Notes: generated by a model not told the origin, from the sequence alone. A DNA stretch of 64,000 nucleotides from Rhizophagus sp. LPA8_4_AMF (GCA_021464525.1 JADRCO010000030.1:1-64000), one strand, 5' to 3'; positions 36,434 through 48,200 are shown, counted from the first letter of the stretch. Translations and numbers: made by a program.

Positions 36434-37576
36434 ATGTCACTTACTGTATTGGTAGGAACATATAATTTGAATCAAAGATTATTAGAAAAAGATCTAACAA
36501 CATGGTTGTTCTCTCCAACATCACAATCCCTATCGGAAAAACCTGATATAATAGCAATAGGATTTCAAGAATTTAACGAATATCCAAATGCATTTTTAAA
36601 TATTAATAATAAAAATAGAATAAAACATTGTGAGGAAATGATTGAAAAAGCGATACTTAATTATACAACTGAACAATATTTTAAAATAAGAAGAAATATA
36701 TTCAATGGGTTAGCATTAGTAATTTATGTAAGAAATGAAGAAATTAAAAGTGAGATAAAGAGTATAGAAGTAGAACAGGTTGGAGTTGGACCAATTTGGG
36801 CCGGTAACAAAGGAGCGATTGCAGCTCGATTAAATATAAATGATACAATATCGGTCTGTTTTATATGTGCACATTTAGCACCACATTCACATAGTGTAAT
36901 GGAAAGGAATAGGAATTTTAAGAGTATTATTGAGAGAGTAATATTTATTAATAAAAGTACAATATATGATAATGATTACGTATTTTTTTTTGGAGATTTA
37001 AACTATCGTATAGAGATAGAAACAAAAAAAAAAGAACATTTAATGAATCTATTAAAAACAAATGAACATCAAACGGTAATAGAATGGGATCAATTAAATA
37101 TTCAAAAACGAAAAGGACAGGTATTTAAGGGATTTCAAGAAGGTGAAATAAAATTTCTTCCTACTTACAAATATTATGTTGGTAGTACAGAATCTTTTAA
37201 TTCTTCAAAAAGGATTCCTGGATGGTGCGATAGAATATTATATTTTTCTAGCCGTAACGAATCAATCAAATTGCATCATTATACATCTAATAATGATTAT
37301 ATTACATCAGATCATAAACCAGTTTCTGCTTTATTCACGATTAATTACGAATCTCTTGATAATGATAATAATAATAACAAAATTAATTTTTTTACTAACT
37401 ATAATTTTGAGATTGATAAATGGAGATTTATAAAAAAAGTAATTGGAAATTTTGCTACCAAAATATTTGGACTATTATGGATGTTATTTTGGACAAAATG
37501 GACAAAAATAATTGTTGCATTAATTGGTATTTTCATTGGTTGGTACTTATTTATTCATAAATATATTATTACATGA
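36434..37576 (+). CDS. tail-anchored inositol polyphosphate 5-phosphatase
   Basis: A single uninterrupted exon of 380 aa, unusual among its multi-exon neighbours. The full 5-phosphatase motif set is present: VGTYNLN, GFQEFNEYP, GPIWAGNKGAIAARL, CAHLAPHSHSVMERN, FFFGDLNYRIE, LPTYKY, RIPGWCDRILYF and TSDHKPVSALF. It removes the 5-phosphate from phosphoinositides such as PI(4,5)P2. After the catalytic domain a polar Asn-rich spacer leads to a hydrophobic C-terminal segment (IIVALIGIFIGWYLFI) ending six residues later, predicting a tail anchor. The start at 36434 begins exactly at the conserved core; an upstream in-frame ATG at 36377 would add 19 residues and is less likely. Confidence 0.93.
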   Translation: MSLTVLVGTYNLNQRLLEKDLTTWLFSPTSQSLSEKPDIIAIGFQEFNEYPNAFLNINNKNRIKHCEEMIEKAILNYTTEQYFKIRRNIFNGLALVIYVRNEEIKSEIKSIEVEQVGVGPIWAGNKGAIAARLNINDTISVCFICAHLAPHSHSVMERNRNFKSIIERVIFINKSTIYDNDYVFFFGDLNYRIEIETKKKEHLMNLLKTNEHQTVIEWDQLNIQKRKGQVFKGFQEGEIKFLPTYKYYVGSTESFNSSKRIPGWCDRILYFSSRNESIKLHHYTSNNDYITSDHKPVSALFTINYESLDNDNNNNKINFFTNYNFEIDKWRFIKKVIGNFATKIFGLLWMLFWTKWTKIIVALIGIFIGWYLFIHKYIIT

Positions 37577-37606
37577 TTAATTTAATGAATCATTTCCTTC
37601 TACCGT

Positions 37607-37693
37607 AATATCCCCATTTAATATTCCCATTTAATATTCCATTTAATATTCCGTTTAATATTCTCGTTTAATATTCCCATTATTTAATATCCC
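37607..37693. repeat. tandem repeat, TTTAATATTCCC units
   Basis: Six to seven imperfect copies of a 12-15 bp unit (ATATTCCCATTTA) fill most of the 135-bp gap between the phosphatase stop and the stop of the OB-fold gene. Unit length varies by one to three bases. Confidence 0.8.
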
Positions 37694-37711
37694 ACCCATT
37701 TTATGTCCAAT

Positions 37712-38293
37712 TTAATCCCCGTTTAAGACAACATGAGGAACGTATTGATATTCTACTAAGGATAGATTTTTTTCTAAATTAATATCATTAATACTATTCT
37801 CGTTATTGTCTTCAATTGTAATTTCTGCACTGGTATTTTGATCAACTACTATTCTCATAAATCCACGATACATTTCTACTCTTGCATTATGAATATTTAC
37901 TGTAGTATTTGGTTGCAATAAATTTACTTGATCTATTTATGATTTGATAAAAAAATAAACATAAATATAATGTTTAGATTTTTGTTAATGGTTAAAACAA
38001 TTCAAGTATGATTTTTTTATATAACTACCGTTCATTGCTTTCATGATTATACATCCTGTCGAATCTCCAATTAAAATTTCTGCTACTTTAATTTTAGTCC
38101 AAGCTACGTAAAATTAAAAAAAAAATATTAAATTAACATAATTTTTAACAATAAAAGAATTTCTTTCATTTCTTTCTTAACACTAACTGGGATAATCATC
38201 TACTTCTCCTATTATAATTTGTGCTATTACTTTTACTTTTAAATTTACTTGATGTTGATCTGGTTTTAATTCTGCTACTGGAATATCTATCAT
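37712..38293 (-). CDS. small OB-fold protein (SOSS-B / single-stranded DNA-binding type)
   Basis: Three exons (38293-38188, 38103-38029, 37932-37712) encode 133 aa. The whole protein is one OB fold: VNLKVKVIAQIIIGEVDDYP, TKIKVAEILIGDSTGCIIMK, a turn at QVNLLQPNTTVNIHNARVEM, and GFMRIVVDQNTSAEI. The 'GDxTGxI' strand is typical of SOSS-B/hSSB and archaeal SSB-type domains that bind single-stranded DNA or RNA. There is no zinc finger or second domain. A role in DNA repair is inference. The start at 38293 (MIDIPVAEL) is the first in-frame Met but lies next to a possible acceptor, so a further 5' exon is not excluded. Confidence 0.7.
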
Positions 38294-38552
38294 AAATCAA
38301 AAATTTCAATTAAGTAAAAAAAAAAAAATGTGAGTAAAAAAAAAAAACTATATTACGAACATGATATCGGACCCATTTTGTTTTTTGCCAATATGAATGA
38401 GTACTGACTGATAGGTTATATTTATATATGTTTGTTTTTTTATGAATGTAGATCATGTAACGGTGCATTTTTGTAATTTTTGTAGCATCATCGTACATTT
38501 TTTTTTATTAAAAAAGATTATTCGAAAAGATTAAAGTTATTTAGTTTTAATA

Positions 38553-39579
38553 ATGAATTTTGCGATTGTTTCTAGAATATTTGTTAGAAGGTATCTGAAT
38601 ACTGGTTCTGTATTGAAAACTAGTACATCGTTAATAAAAGGTATAAAAATACCTTTTCCCGTTGCGTTAACGAAAAGACCTTTTCATGCTAGTGCTTTTA
38701 CTACTTCTGATCAATTATTTCTGGTAATATTTTAATATTTTTAAATTTTTTTAAGAAATAATATTAATATTGGTTCACCATTCCTGATTTTAAATAGCAC
38801 CGAGATACATCGGAAAATAACCTATCAATTCCATTCGAATTTACAGAAGATAATTTAAAAAGAGCGAATGAAATTATATCACGTTATCCACCACAATATA
38901 AAAAAGCTGCTGTTATACCTTTATTAGATTTAGGTCAACGTCAATTAGGTTGGACGAGTATTTCTGTTATGAATGCTGTAGCTAAATTATTAGAAATGCC
39001 TCCTATGCGTGTTTATGAAGTTGCCACTTTTTATACTATGTTTAATCGGTATGTATTTATATATATATATTTCTATTAATTTATATAACTAAATTCTAAA
39101 TTTATCTCAAATAGAAGTCCAGTTGGAAAATATTTTTTACAACTTTGCACAACGACACCATGTCAATTATGTGGGTCAACAGAAATTTTAGAAACAATTC
39201 AAAATCATTTAAAAATTAAACCGGGCGAAACAACACCCGACAAATTATTTACTTTAGTAGAAGTTGAATGTGCTGGTGCCTGTGTTAATGCTCCCGTATT
39301 AGCTATTAACGATGATTATTATGTAAGAACTTCTGTTCTAATTAAAGCGTTTTTTTTTGTTTAAATAATATATAAATTATGTATTAAATGTTTTGATCGT
39401 AATTTTAGGAGGATTTAACACCAGATACAACTATAAGAATATTAGAATCATTAAAACAAGGTGAAATACCAAATAATGGACCACAGACTGGTCGTATTAC
39501 TTGTGAACCTAAATCTGGTCTTACTACTTTAACAAGTAAACCATATGGCCCCGGTGAATTTGTTAGATCTGATTTATAA
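38553..39579 (+). CDS. NADH dehydrogenase 24 kDa subunit (complex I, NDUFV2/NuoE)
   Basis: Four exons (38553-38723, 38798-39048, 39115-39322, 39409-39579) encode 266 aa. A basic mitochondrial presequence ([18 protein letters not shown]) is followed by the thioredoxin-like 2Fe-2S domain: [32 protein letters not shown], then the cluster ligands in [11 protein letters not shown] and [10 protein letters not shown]. The subunit sits in the peripheral arm next to the FMN site. All four cysteines are present and the length is normal. Confidence 0.96.
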
Positions 39580-39801
39580 ATTAATTAAACTGTATATAAA
39601 AATTTTATTTAAATATATCTTAAAATATCTCTAGTATGAAAATTACAATTTTCTATAATGAACTTTTTTATCATAGTCTAATAATAATTCCTTGGTATGA
39701 TATGCATATTTTATAAAAAAAATTATCTATTAAATGAAAATATATCTAATACTTTTAAATATAAAAAATACATTCTTCCTACCGTATAATGATTTTTTTA
39801 A

Positions 39802-41117
39802 TCAATCACTTTGACTGCTTTCGGTCAATTCAATAACTTGAGCACCTTCATCAACGATATCTAACGTTTTTACAATCACTTGAGTGTCTTTTTTTCTTTT
39901 TAAAACTTCTGTTATTCTATCAGCAATTAAATCAAAATTATTAACTGCTAAAGCTAAAATTGTTGGTCCCGCCCCACTTAAACATATGCCTAAAAATCCC
40001 GGATCTGTTTTTGGATTTACACTTGATAAAATTTCTGATAAACCAGGAATCTTTAAAAAATACATTAAAAAAAAAAGATCAAATCAGTACAAGATTAAGT
40101 CTCTATATATATATTATTAATAGATTATATTTTGCATATTGTTAATTTAATATAAGCTGAAATATAAATTTAATATAATTATTTACCAATTCCATACGGT
40201 ATGGTTGATGTATTTTATCTTGCATCGCTTGAAATATCAAATCAGCATCTGGAGGTGACTGCGAAAGAGCAGTTGTTAAAACAGCTAATCGCTGTAAATT
40301 AAATACCTAAAAAAGGATTATAATGAAAATTTTTAGTAAAAGATCATACTTTAATTATCAATATAAAGAGATTAAAGCATACCACATCTTGCCTTTCGTA
40401 AGTATGTGGCAATACACTTCTAGCAGTAGCAGTAGCAACTTCGAATTGAGGAATAATAGTAATAGCTTTAATTTCTCTAGCCCATTTTAATCTAATATAA
40501 TGACCTATCCCATTCGGTACTGTTAGTTCTTTTTGTTTAACTGCTTGCTCATTAGCAGTTATTCCATCTTCAAAAGTTTCCGAATGAGGAATAGCAGGAG
40601 CTTCGATATCTTTAGAATCCAATTCGCGTAAATAAGATGCAACAAACCCACCCATTAAAGCAGCAGTAACATTATCGGGATGTCTTTCAATCATTAAACA
40701 ATAATCTAATAATCTATCTTTAGTTAATTTGAGATCTCCTGCTACATCTCCTAAAATCACACCAGCAACTACAGCTGCTCCACTACTACCTAAACCTCTA
40801 CCAAATGGAATTTCATTATTAACATTTATGTTCATTGGCGAAGGAAATCCATTTATATTATGTGAAGCTAGTACGAATAACGCTGTTTTAGTGATTAAAT
40901 TTTGACTAATTGATAATGGTACATGTGAGCTACCTTCTCCACTATAAGTTAATACTATATTTTCATTAAAATTCGGTAAATTCGAATGTTTTGGTAGAAT
41001 TTTAACGGTTAATGTTAAATATAATGACAATGTAACTCCAAGTACATCAAAACCTGGACCTATATTTGACGAGGAACAAGGAACTCTTATTTGTATTATT
41101 TTACTTGGAGAAGACAT
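39802..41117 (-). CDS. THR1: homoserine kinase
   Basis: Three exons (41117-40383, 40306-40187, 40050-39802) encode 367 aa. GHMP-kinase features are clear: IRVPCSSSNIGPGFDVLGV at the start, the ATP loop EIPFGRGLGSSGAAVVAGV, MIERHPDNVTAALMGGFVAS, and the C-terminal LGICLSGAGPTILALAV. It phosphorylates homoserine in threonine synthesis in the cytosol. Phases are 0 at both introns. The gene faces the complex I gene at its 3' end (222 bp) and is divergent from LAMTOR3. Confidence 0.96.
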
Positions 41118-41451
41118 AATTATTAAGGAAGGAAAATTCAATTTTGAGATGGAATTTTTTTTTTTCAGATCCAGATTTTTATATTGTGTAATATGATTAG
41201 ATAAGATAAAAACGTGTTCGTTTATAAGTTTCGATTTATGGTAATGACGTTTAACATTATGTACATTATCAGTTATGTAATATTTGATCAGGAAATCATA
41301 TCATTGATCAATTTTTACGAAGTTGGCGTTCTTTCATAACATTTTAAAAATTAAAAAAATTATTCTTCAAAATACTTTCCCATCCTCAATTACGATAATC
41401 AATTCATTAAATAAAATTTACACGTTTTAATTCCGAAGAAGAAACGAAAGA
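41118..41451. promoter_or_regulatory. divergent promoter region, THR1 and LAMTOR3
   Basis: 334 bp between two divergent start codons, so it must hold both 5' UTRs and promoters. No palindromic box stood out. Confidence 0.4.
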
Positions 41452-42107
41452 ATGGGTGAGGTATTTACAATTTTTATTGTGAATATCGTGTAATTTATGG
41501 TTTCTTTTATAAATTACTTGACGCTTTTAAATATATATATATTGTCTTAAAGGAATTACAAACTTATTTTAATAAGTTATTAACTAGGCAAGTTTTCCTC
41601 GTATTATCATTTTAATTTTTTCCCATTTGAAAAGTTTTTTAAACAAATTATTCTCTTATTTTAATAGAATAGACGGTTTGAAAGCTGTAACCGTCACGGA
41701 CGGAGATGGCGTTATATTAATAAAATGTGCTTATTGTTCTTTCCTCTATTTATTTTTATTACAAAACTATAACAAATAACCTTTTTTTAAAAAATTTAAT
41801 AGCTGTATCAAATGATGTATCACCGAGAGTTCTTGAACCAGCGTTATCAACAACATTTTCTGTAGTAAGTGATCAGGTAAGGATTTATTATAGCATCTTC
41901 TTAATAAGTCAGAAGCAAATTTAATTTACTTTTTTTTAATTACCTTTAAGGCATCAAAATTAGGTTTGAAGAAGAATAAATCAATAGTGAGTTTATTTGG
42001 CCTTTTTCAAATTGTACAATTTAATCATACGCCTTTGATAACTACTTTGGTAGCTGATTCGGGTTCTAATACTGGTGAGATTGTTTGTATATAAAATTCT
42101 TTTTTTT

Positions 42108-42139
<32 letters not shown>

Positions 42140-42272
42140 AAATCAAATTAAATTTTATTTCGAAAACGGACTATAATCATATTAAGGAGTATTATTGGAT
42201 CTCGGAAATGAACTAAAAGAAGTTACAGATATAATTGCTTCGGCATTATCAGAAAGACAGGTTATTGTTTAA
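41452..42272 (+). CDS. LAMTOR3: Ragulator subunit LAMTOR3 (MP1)
   Basis: Six exons (41452-41460, 41553-41587, 41668-41726, 41803-41876, 41951-42074, 42187-42272) encode 128 aa, the normal size. The roadblock-fold protein reads LQTYFNKLLTRIDGLKAVTV, TDGDGVILIK, ALSTTFSVVSDQASKLGL, FQIVQFNHTPLITTLVAD and SGSNTGVLLDLGNELKEVTD. LAMTOR3 is part of the complex that anchors Rag GTPases and TORC1 to the lysosome or vacuole. The first coding exon is only ATG GGT GAG. Intron 2 has a GC donor (CTAG/GCAAGT at 41588); the nearby GT fails to keep frame. Confidence 0.9.
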
Positions 42273-43260
42273 AGTAAATTATGTGTTAACAGCCAGTTAA
42301 ATTTTACAAATTACATACGGGATAAACTTTTATATATATACAATGTATTATATATGTAAACAATACCACTTTTATTCATTATTTACTAGGAATAAATCAA
42401 TAAATTGCATTAATAATTTTTATACTATTAAGTTGTTCAAATTTACTCTTTTATTTAAGGATTTTTTGCCTGATAATAATCCATATGAGTGTTTAAAAAA
42501 AAAACAAAAAACAAAACTATAGATCTCAAATCGTTGTTTTGAACGTAATATTCCAATATTGGGAAAGATTTTTGCAAGTTTGTGAGTATATTTGCCGGCT
42601 TTTACCATTATTTCTTTATGAAAAATATCCGACCGTTACTGAGTGTAGATCTGAAATTGTGTTACAATGATAACTATATAAAGATCCGAATCTTTATATA
42701 ACTATCTTCACCTAGTAATAAGAAAGTCCACAACTTTTTGCTTTTTTGTGATACTAATGAAATAATTATTTGATATCCAGTAGTAAAAAAATTAAAAATG
42801 TAAACAATTCAAAATTATTCTATTTAAAAAGATCAAAATCTCGCGAAATTTTTATTTATTATTTTCTATCAATATAATACGGGAAGCGCTCACATGATAT
42901 TCGTATATCAATGGAATTCGATGTCCATAAGTAAAATCTTGATATAACAGGGTTGGAGTTGAGGTCTGGAGCGGGTTATTAAATAATATATTAAATTTGT
43001 TCTTGATATATCAGATTTTTTGATATATCGGATGACTTTTGAAAAATATTACTAATGGAACGAATTGACCGATGTATCGAGTTTCACTGTATATCAGTGT
43101 GATTTTTTAAACGCGATAAAACATTGTGATCTTTTTATTAATCGTAAACTTTACATATATTTTTAGTATGCGTGAATTTAATATTTCGATTGCCCCGAAA
43201 ATTTGAAAATACATAATGGAATATATGTCATTTTCTATTTATTCAAAGAATGAAAATTTT
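42273..43260. other. intergenic with transposon end fragment
   Basis: 988 bp between convergent LAMTOR3 and proteasome beta3. It contains several GATATATC-type words (42950-43030) and a Tc1/pogo-like terminal sequence near 43067-43091, listed separately. A 62-codon minus ORF at 42420-42608 has no recognised domain. Confidence 0.45.
43067..43091 (-). mobile_element. pogo/Tigger-like terminal inverted repeat end, solo
   Basis: Read on the minus strand, the sequence is TA then CAGTGAAACTCGATACATCG, matching the general form of pogo/Tigger termini (CAGT..AACTCGATA) beside a TA target. The opposite end was not found, so this is a truncated or eroded fragment. GATATATC words continue inward to about 42950. 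Confidence 0.45.
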
Positions 43261-44258
43261 TTAATCCTAAAATAAAATAAAATAAATTAATTAGGAATAC
43301 ACAATAAAAGAAATATATAATGTTAATATGAGATCTACTTACCATACGAGCTTTGAGAGTACGAGTGATTACCCTCTCAGGAGTTCTATGAATAAAAAAT
43401 TACTTTAGTATTCATGACTTCAAAATTACTCTATTATTTTAAATACATACACTACATGGACAACAGCACCCCAACCAGCCAAACTATCCCTATCAACAGC
43501 ATTCAATAAAGATTGCGAAATAGTTTCAAATAAATCTTCAGGTTCTAAATCGGGTTCCCATAAAGATTCGCATACTCCAAATAAACTATCTGTAGTTGAT
43601 CCACCAACTACAAAATCTTTTGCAAAGTTAATACACCCTATCAGGTCCATTCCACAAATAAACGGTTGATTATTTTTGTCAAGTCCGGCAATTATTGGTT
43701 CAACAAAATATGGACCAAACCTATTATTAAAATAAGAGAAAGTTAACCTCTTTGATATTTAAAAATATTAAGAATTTTTGGATGATTACCTTCTTTCGTA
43801 CAATGTTGAGGATACCATATGTGCTAATGTACGTGGTTCAATTTCGCGTTCTTCACTTAATTTATACATATTGATTTTAAAACGAAACCTTTCTGATCTA
43901 TTAAATTAAAAAAAAAAAAAAATGTGTATATATAATAAAATTTACATTTCAAAGAAATTGAAACGTAATGAATTGAAATTTGAATATTATTTACAAAGTT
44001 CGAATATCAGTAGCTAGACCGGGAAGTCCTATAAAAGTTTTATCTGTTGCGGGAAATATTTTTGGAAATTCAGTTGACACAGTCATCAATTGAACACCAA
44101 GACGTTTATCAGATCCAATAGCAACACAATTCTTTCCGGCCATGGCGACTATCGCCCCACCATTATATTCCATAATCGACTATAATATACAAAATAGTAC
44201 ATTTCGTTAAAAAGAAAGTCCAGCTTATATTTAAAGTTTTAATAGAATCATTTACCAT
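43261..44258 (-). CDS. PUP3: 20S proteasome subunit beta-3
   Basis: Six coding exons (44258-44256, 44179-43995, 43897-43790, 43720-43451, 43385-43343, 43266-43261) encode 204 aa, within one residue of the human protein. It starts [20 protein letters not shown] and ends [11 protein letters not shown], as in the family; [20 protein letters not shown] and [20 protein letters not shown] are also typical. Beta-3 is a structural, non-catalytic ring subunit. The first coding exon is the start codon alone, in a GCCACCATGG context and immediately followed by a GTAAAT donor. The last is GAT TAA only. Both are required to give the conserved N- and C-terminal ends. Confidence 0.95.
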
Positions 44259-44400
44259 GGTGGCTAAAATATTTCAAAAGAACAGGTTAATAGGTTAGGT
44301 TAAAGTGCAAATGTCAAAAAAAAATCTGATATGCATATCAGTGCTACGTATATGATTACGTTTTCAGATAGCTCACTTTTTTTGATCTTAATACAATACA

Positions 44401-45046
44401 ATGGAATATATTCCAAGTATTTATATAATTGTTATTCAATTTCTTTTTATTTTATTATTAAACGTTATGGTTAAATAGATTCATTTGTTACAATTTAGTT
44501 CTTACTGAACGCGAGCGATTGGCTGAAGATATTTTAACAAACAATCAATTGGTATTTTAAAATTGTGCTTCAATTTTAAACTCAGTTACACTTGCCTAAT
44601 TACAAATTTTTGTTCAAGGTTATAGATTATGATAGAACAAGAAACACTAATAGAGAAGCGTTAGCTAAACTTAAAAAAGAACCTTTAAATTCTCAAAAAA
44701 ATGTATGGGTAAATCTGGGAGATTTCTTTGTTAAGCTGGAAAAAGATAGTGTAAAAACATATATAGAAAAAGGTAAAAGGTTTTTATGCTCTTTTTTACA
44801 ATTCTTTTGTTAACATGATCTGAATATAACGAAAAATTCTGCCTTATGAAATATAAAATAGATCAAAAAAACCTTGAAAAAGAAATTTCTTCATTAAGAG
44901 ATACAATAAAACAAAGAACTACGGAATTAGAAAAATTAGAAACTGGCGAAATTAAAAAAATGAAAGGATTTGAATTACGTGGAATTACTGCTAATGATTT
45001 ATATAATATCACTGGTGTTAATAAAGAATTTGAATTTGATGAATAA
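44401..45046 (+). CDS. PDRG1-like prefoldin-family subunit
   Basis: Four exons (44401-44416, 44499-44551, 44619-44772, 44862-45046) encode 135 aa. A helical coiled-coil protein: ILTERERLAEDILTNNQLVI, DYDRTRNTNREALAKLKKEP, VWVNLGDFFVKLEKDSVKTY, then IEKDQKNLEKEISSLRDTIK and KGFELRGITANDLYNI. The order and spacing match PDRG1, a beta-prefoldin-like subunit of the R2TP/prefoldin-like cochaperone complex that helps assemble polymerases and PIKKs. The first exon is 16 nt. The gene is divergent from proteasome beta3, with 142 bp between start codons. Confidence 0.83.
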
Positions 45047-45291
45047 TTACTTTAATTGCTTGTTGCTGTATCATATTTCATCAGCAAAACCAGGCAATCA
45101 AGAGGGAACTTATCATACTTTAATCAAAGACTGTATAATTTTATCTACAATCCACTGGTTTATCATTTTTTTTGTTTTTTTTTTTGTTGGATTAATTAAA
45201 TTTATTAATAATTTAGTGAATAAACTATCATTTAATATTTGACAATATTCAAAAATGAAATATACATTATGTGCATTACTAAAATTCATGT

Positions 45292-48200
45292 TTACCGATT
45301 CCTTTCTAATTTCTTCAGCATTCCAATTAAACTTTTTCCATTTTTTTCGCAATTTCGTATTAGATACTGTTCAAATTCCTCACGAATATTTTTTATTTCC
45401 TGTGTAATTGGCATTTGACCATCTCTCGTCGCCAATAAAGGATTCAACAACAAATCAAATAATTTTTGCCAAAGCTCTCCTTGCCAATATCGTTTAAATG
45501 AAAGTATTGGTTTATATCTCTTCACTGCCATTGTCGCTGGTCCAGACATAAAAGTATTTGTTTCTACTAACACTGGAGTAATTTGCATATATCGATTATG
45601 CAACATGCAGTGCACTACACCAGCCAATCCATAATAATCAGCTTGCCATTTCCAAGGCCTACCTTCACGCATTTCAACACAATCTTGATCATCAGTCACC
45701 CACTCAGCGATAAATTTCATATCGTCCGGAAATAAAGTCACATCAATAGAACGCCCAAAATCAATTAATTTAATTCCTTTCTTTGACCATCCATTCGCAC
45801 CGGATGGGTCATATTGTATATCCCACTCTTCTACCGGTTCTAATCTCAAAAGGCAGTTATCAACTTTGATATCACCGTGTATTATTCCGGCTTCGTGAAT
45901 CGACTCAATTGTTTTCAATAGTTCTATTGTAAAGAAAAATACCAAAAGTTCATCTAACTGTGTATTCTCCCTTTTAGCTCGATTAACAGCATCCAAAATC
46001 GTTCCTTGATGACCAAATTCCATCACCAAATAACTTTCATTCTTGTAATAATACAATGAATGTACAGAAATAATAGAATCAATAGTTGGAGATTTAATTC
46101 TTTCTTGCAGTTTACGTATAATGTAAAACTCCAAGGCACTTGAAGGTGTTTCACTCTTTAATGCACGAGATGATTTCTTTTCGTTTTGGTTAACTGCATA
46201 ATCTTCTGTGTCCAAAACGAGATAGACTTTGCCGAATCCGCCTTCTCCGATTTTTTGGCGTATAAAAAATGAATCATTAAAGAATGTAACGGGTTCTTCA
46301 ATGTTTACTGAGACACTTGTACATCGTCGGCCTTGTGTGTCCAAGCAACGTGCAAGTTTTTCTATTTTTGATCCATTATTGCAAGTCTGTTTTCGAGCGG
46401 CATAATATCCTTTATAATGATTTAATGGAGGTTGTAAAGCGGCTAAAATTTGTTCAATAACTTTGGAATCAATTGGATTACATGGATTCGAAAGCTTTGG
46501 AAAAGCAGGAGGTTCTAGCGTGTTCGATTCATGATCTACTGCTATTAATTTCATTGAAGATTTCAAATCAAGCTTAATATCATCGACTCTGGGTGTATTT
46601 ATAAAAGATCTTACATTCGTAATATTAAATTCTTCGGATGTATAAAATGGAGTAGTCTTATACTCACGACTTGTTTCTTGTATTGGCGTCATAGGGTCAA
46701 AGAACTTCGCTTTATTTTCACGGTTAATTAAATCTTGTGATGTGCTGCTTACATCATTTTCTTGATCATTTACCTTACATCCGTTCGTCCTTGAAGGGGT
46801 TTGATGATAACCAGATTGTGTTGTTTGATATATAGTGGAATTTGAAGTCTTCTTTTCTTCATCATCATTATTATTTTGGAGGTCTTTTAATGGTTGAGTA
46901 AAGGTAAACATTTCTATTATGTCTGATAAAGCAGCCCTTGTACATATCGTGGGAGATGGCTTTTTCTCAATTTTTTCTATATATGGAGCTAAGATTTGAC
47001 ATAAGAAATTGGGATTAGAAACATGTCAATTTCAGAGAGTAAATAATTTAAAACCTACGTATTGGACTTGTCTCGTGAATTGGTACACTGAATTCTGTAA
47101 CCTTACTTTCTCTTTTTCCTAACTTCTCTTCGACCTTTTCACTGTAATTACTTTCAAGATATCCCAAAGTTTTAGCTCTCTTTTCTTCAAAGGAAATTTC
47201 TTCGCCATTTTCATCATAAAAATTATCGATTTTTACACAACATTTTTCTTTCGGCCCTAGTTCGTATCGTTTAGCTTGTTTTTTCTCTTGAGAAACCGAA
47301 TATGTAGGCTGTGGTTTGTTACTATTTTTATTCTGCGAAAACTGACTTGACTTTGTTTGAGCTGCATCCGAAGATATTTCATGTTTATTCTGTATATCCA
47401 CTAACTTTTTAAGAGCTTCCGTCAAACAATTGTTATTATTATTTAATGACTGTATTTCGGCTTGTTCAGTAGTTTGACGAATATTTGTTGACGGATTTGA
47501 ACTACATTCAATTGACTAAAAAAAACCAGTATAAACGTAAAATTAACAGATCAAGGTATATGACGTATGATTTTTTTGTATACCTTATCGTGATAAATTT
47601 CAAGCTTAGCTGCTATCGGGGCGCGAGCCTTTTTATTTTGAGGCAAAGTTACGCCTTTCCATTGTTCTGCTTCTTGAATATCTTCTTTTTTCCTAGACAA
47701 ATAAGTTCCGTAACTATTCCATATTGAAGTTTTACTATTTGTGGATGTCAAAGCAGAATTTCCTATTTCGCCATTAGGATCGTAGAAGATATTTAATTTT
47801 TCCTTGTTTTCGGTAGTGCTAATTTGTGAACTTGCACTCTCAATGTCGGAGACAGTATATGAAGTAGGGTTCCTTTGATGGAAAACATTCATTGACTGTG
47901 ATCGGGTAGAAGATGAGGAAGATTTAGAACCAAGAATTGTTCGTGAATTTAGATTTTGTTGTGGTATTGGTGATGTTGGTATTGCTACAGTATTAGTGTT
48001 AAGATTTACATCCATTAACGACATACGCGTTAAAAATTGTTTGTAGCGTTTATTCAGACGTTCAAGAGGTTGTGCCCCACGGCTTATTCCCGTTTCATAG
48101 ATTTCGTTAGCTTCTTTATAACTTTCATTTTTATTAATATTTTTAGTCATTAATCATTATTAATTTTTAAATTATAAAAGAACAATATCTTACCATTTCA

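Noticed and set aside
42420-42608. 62-codon minus-strand ORF
   Set aside because: No domain, no splice context, and it lies in a transposon-marked gap.
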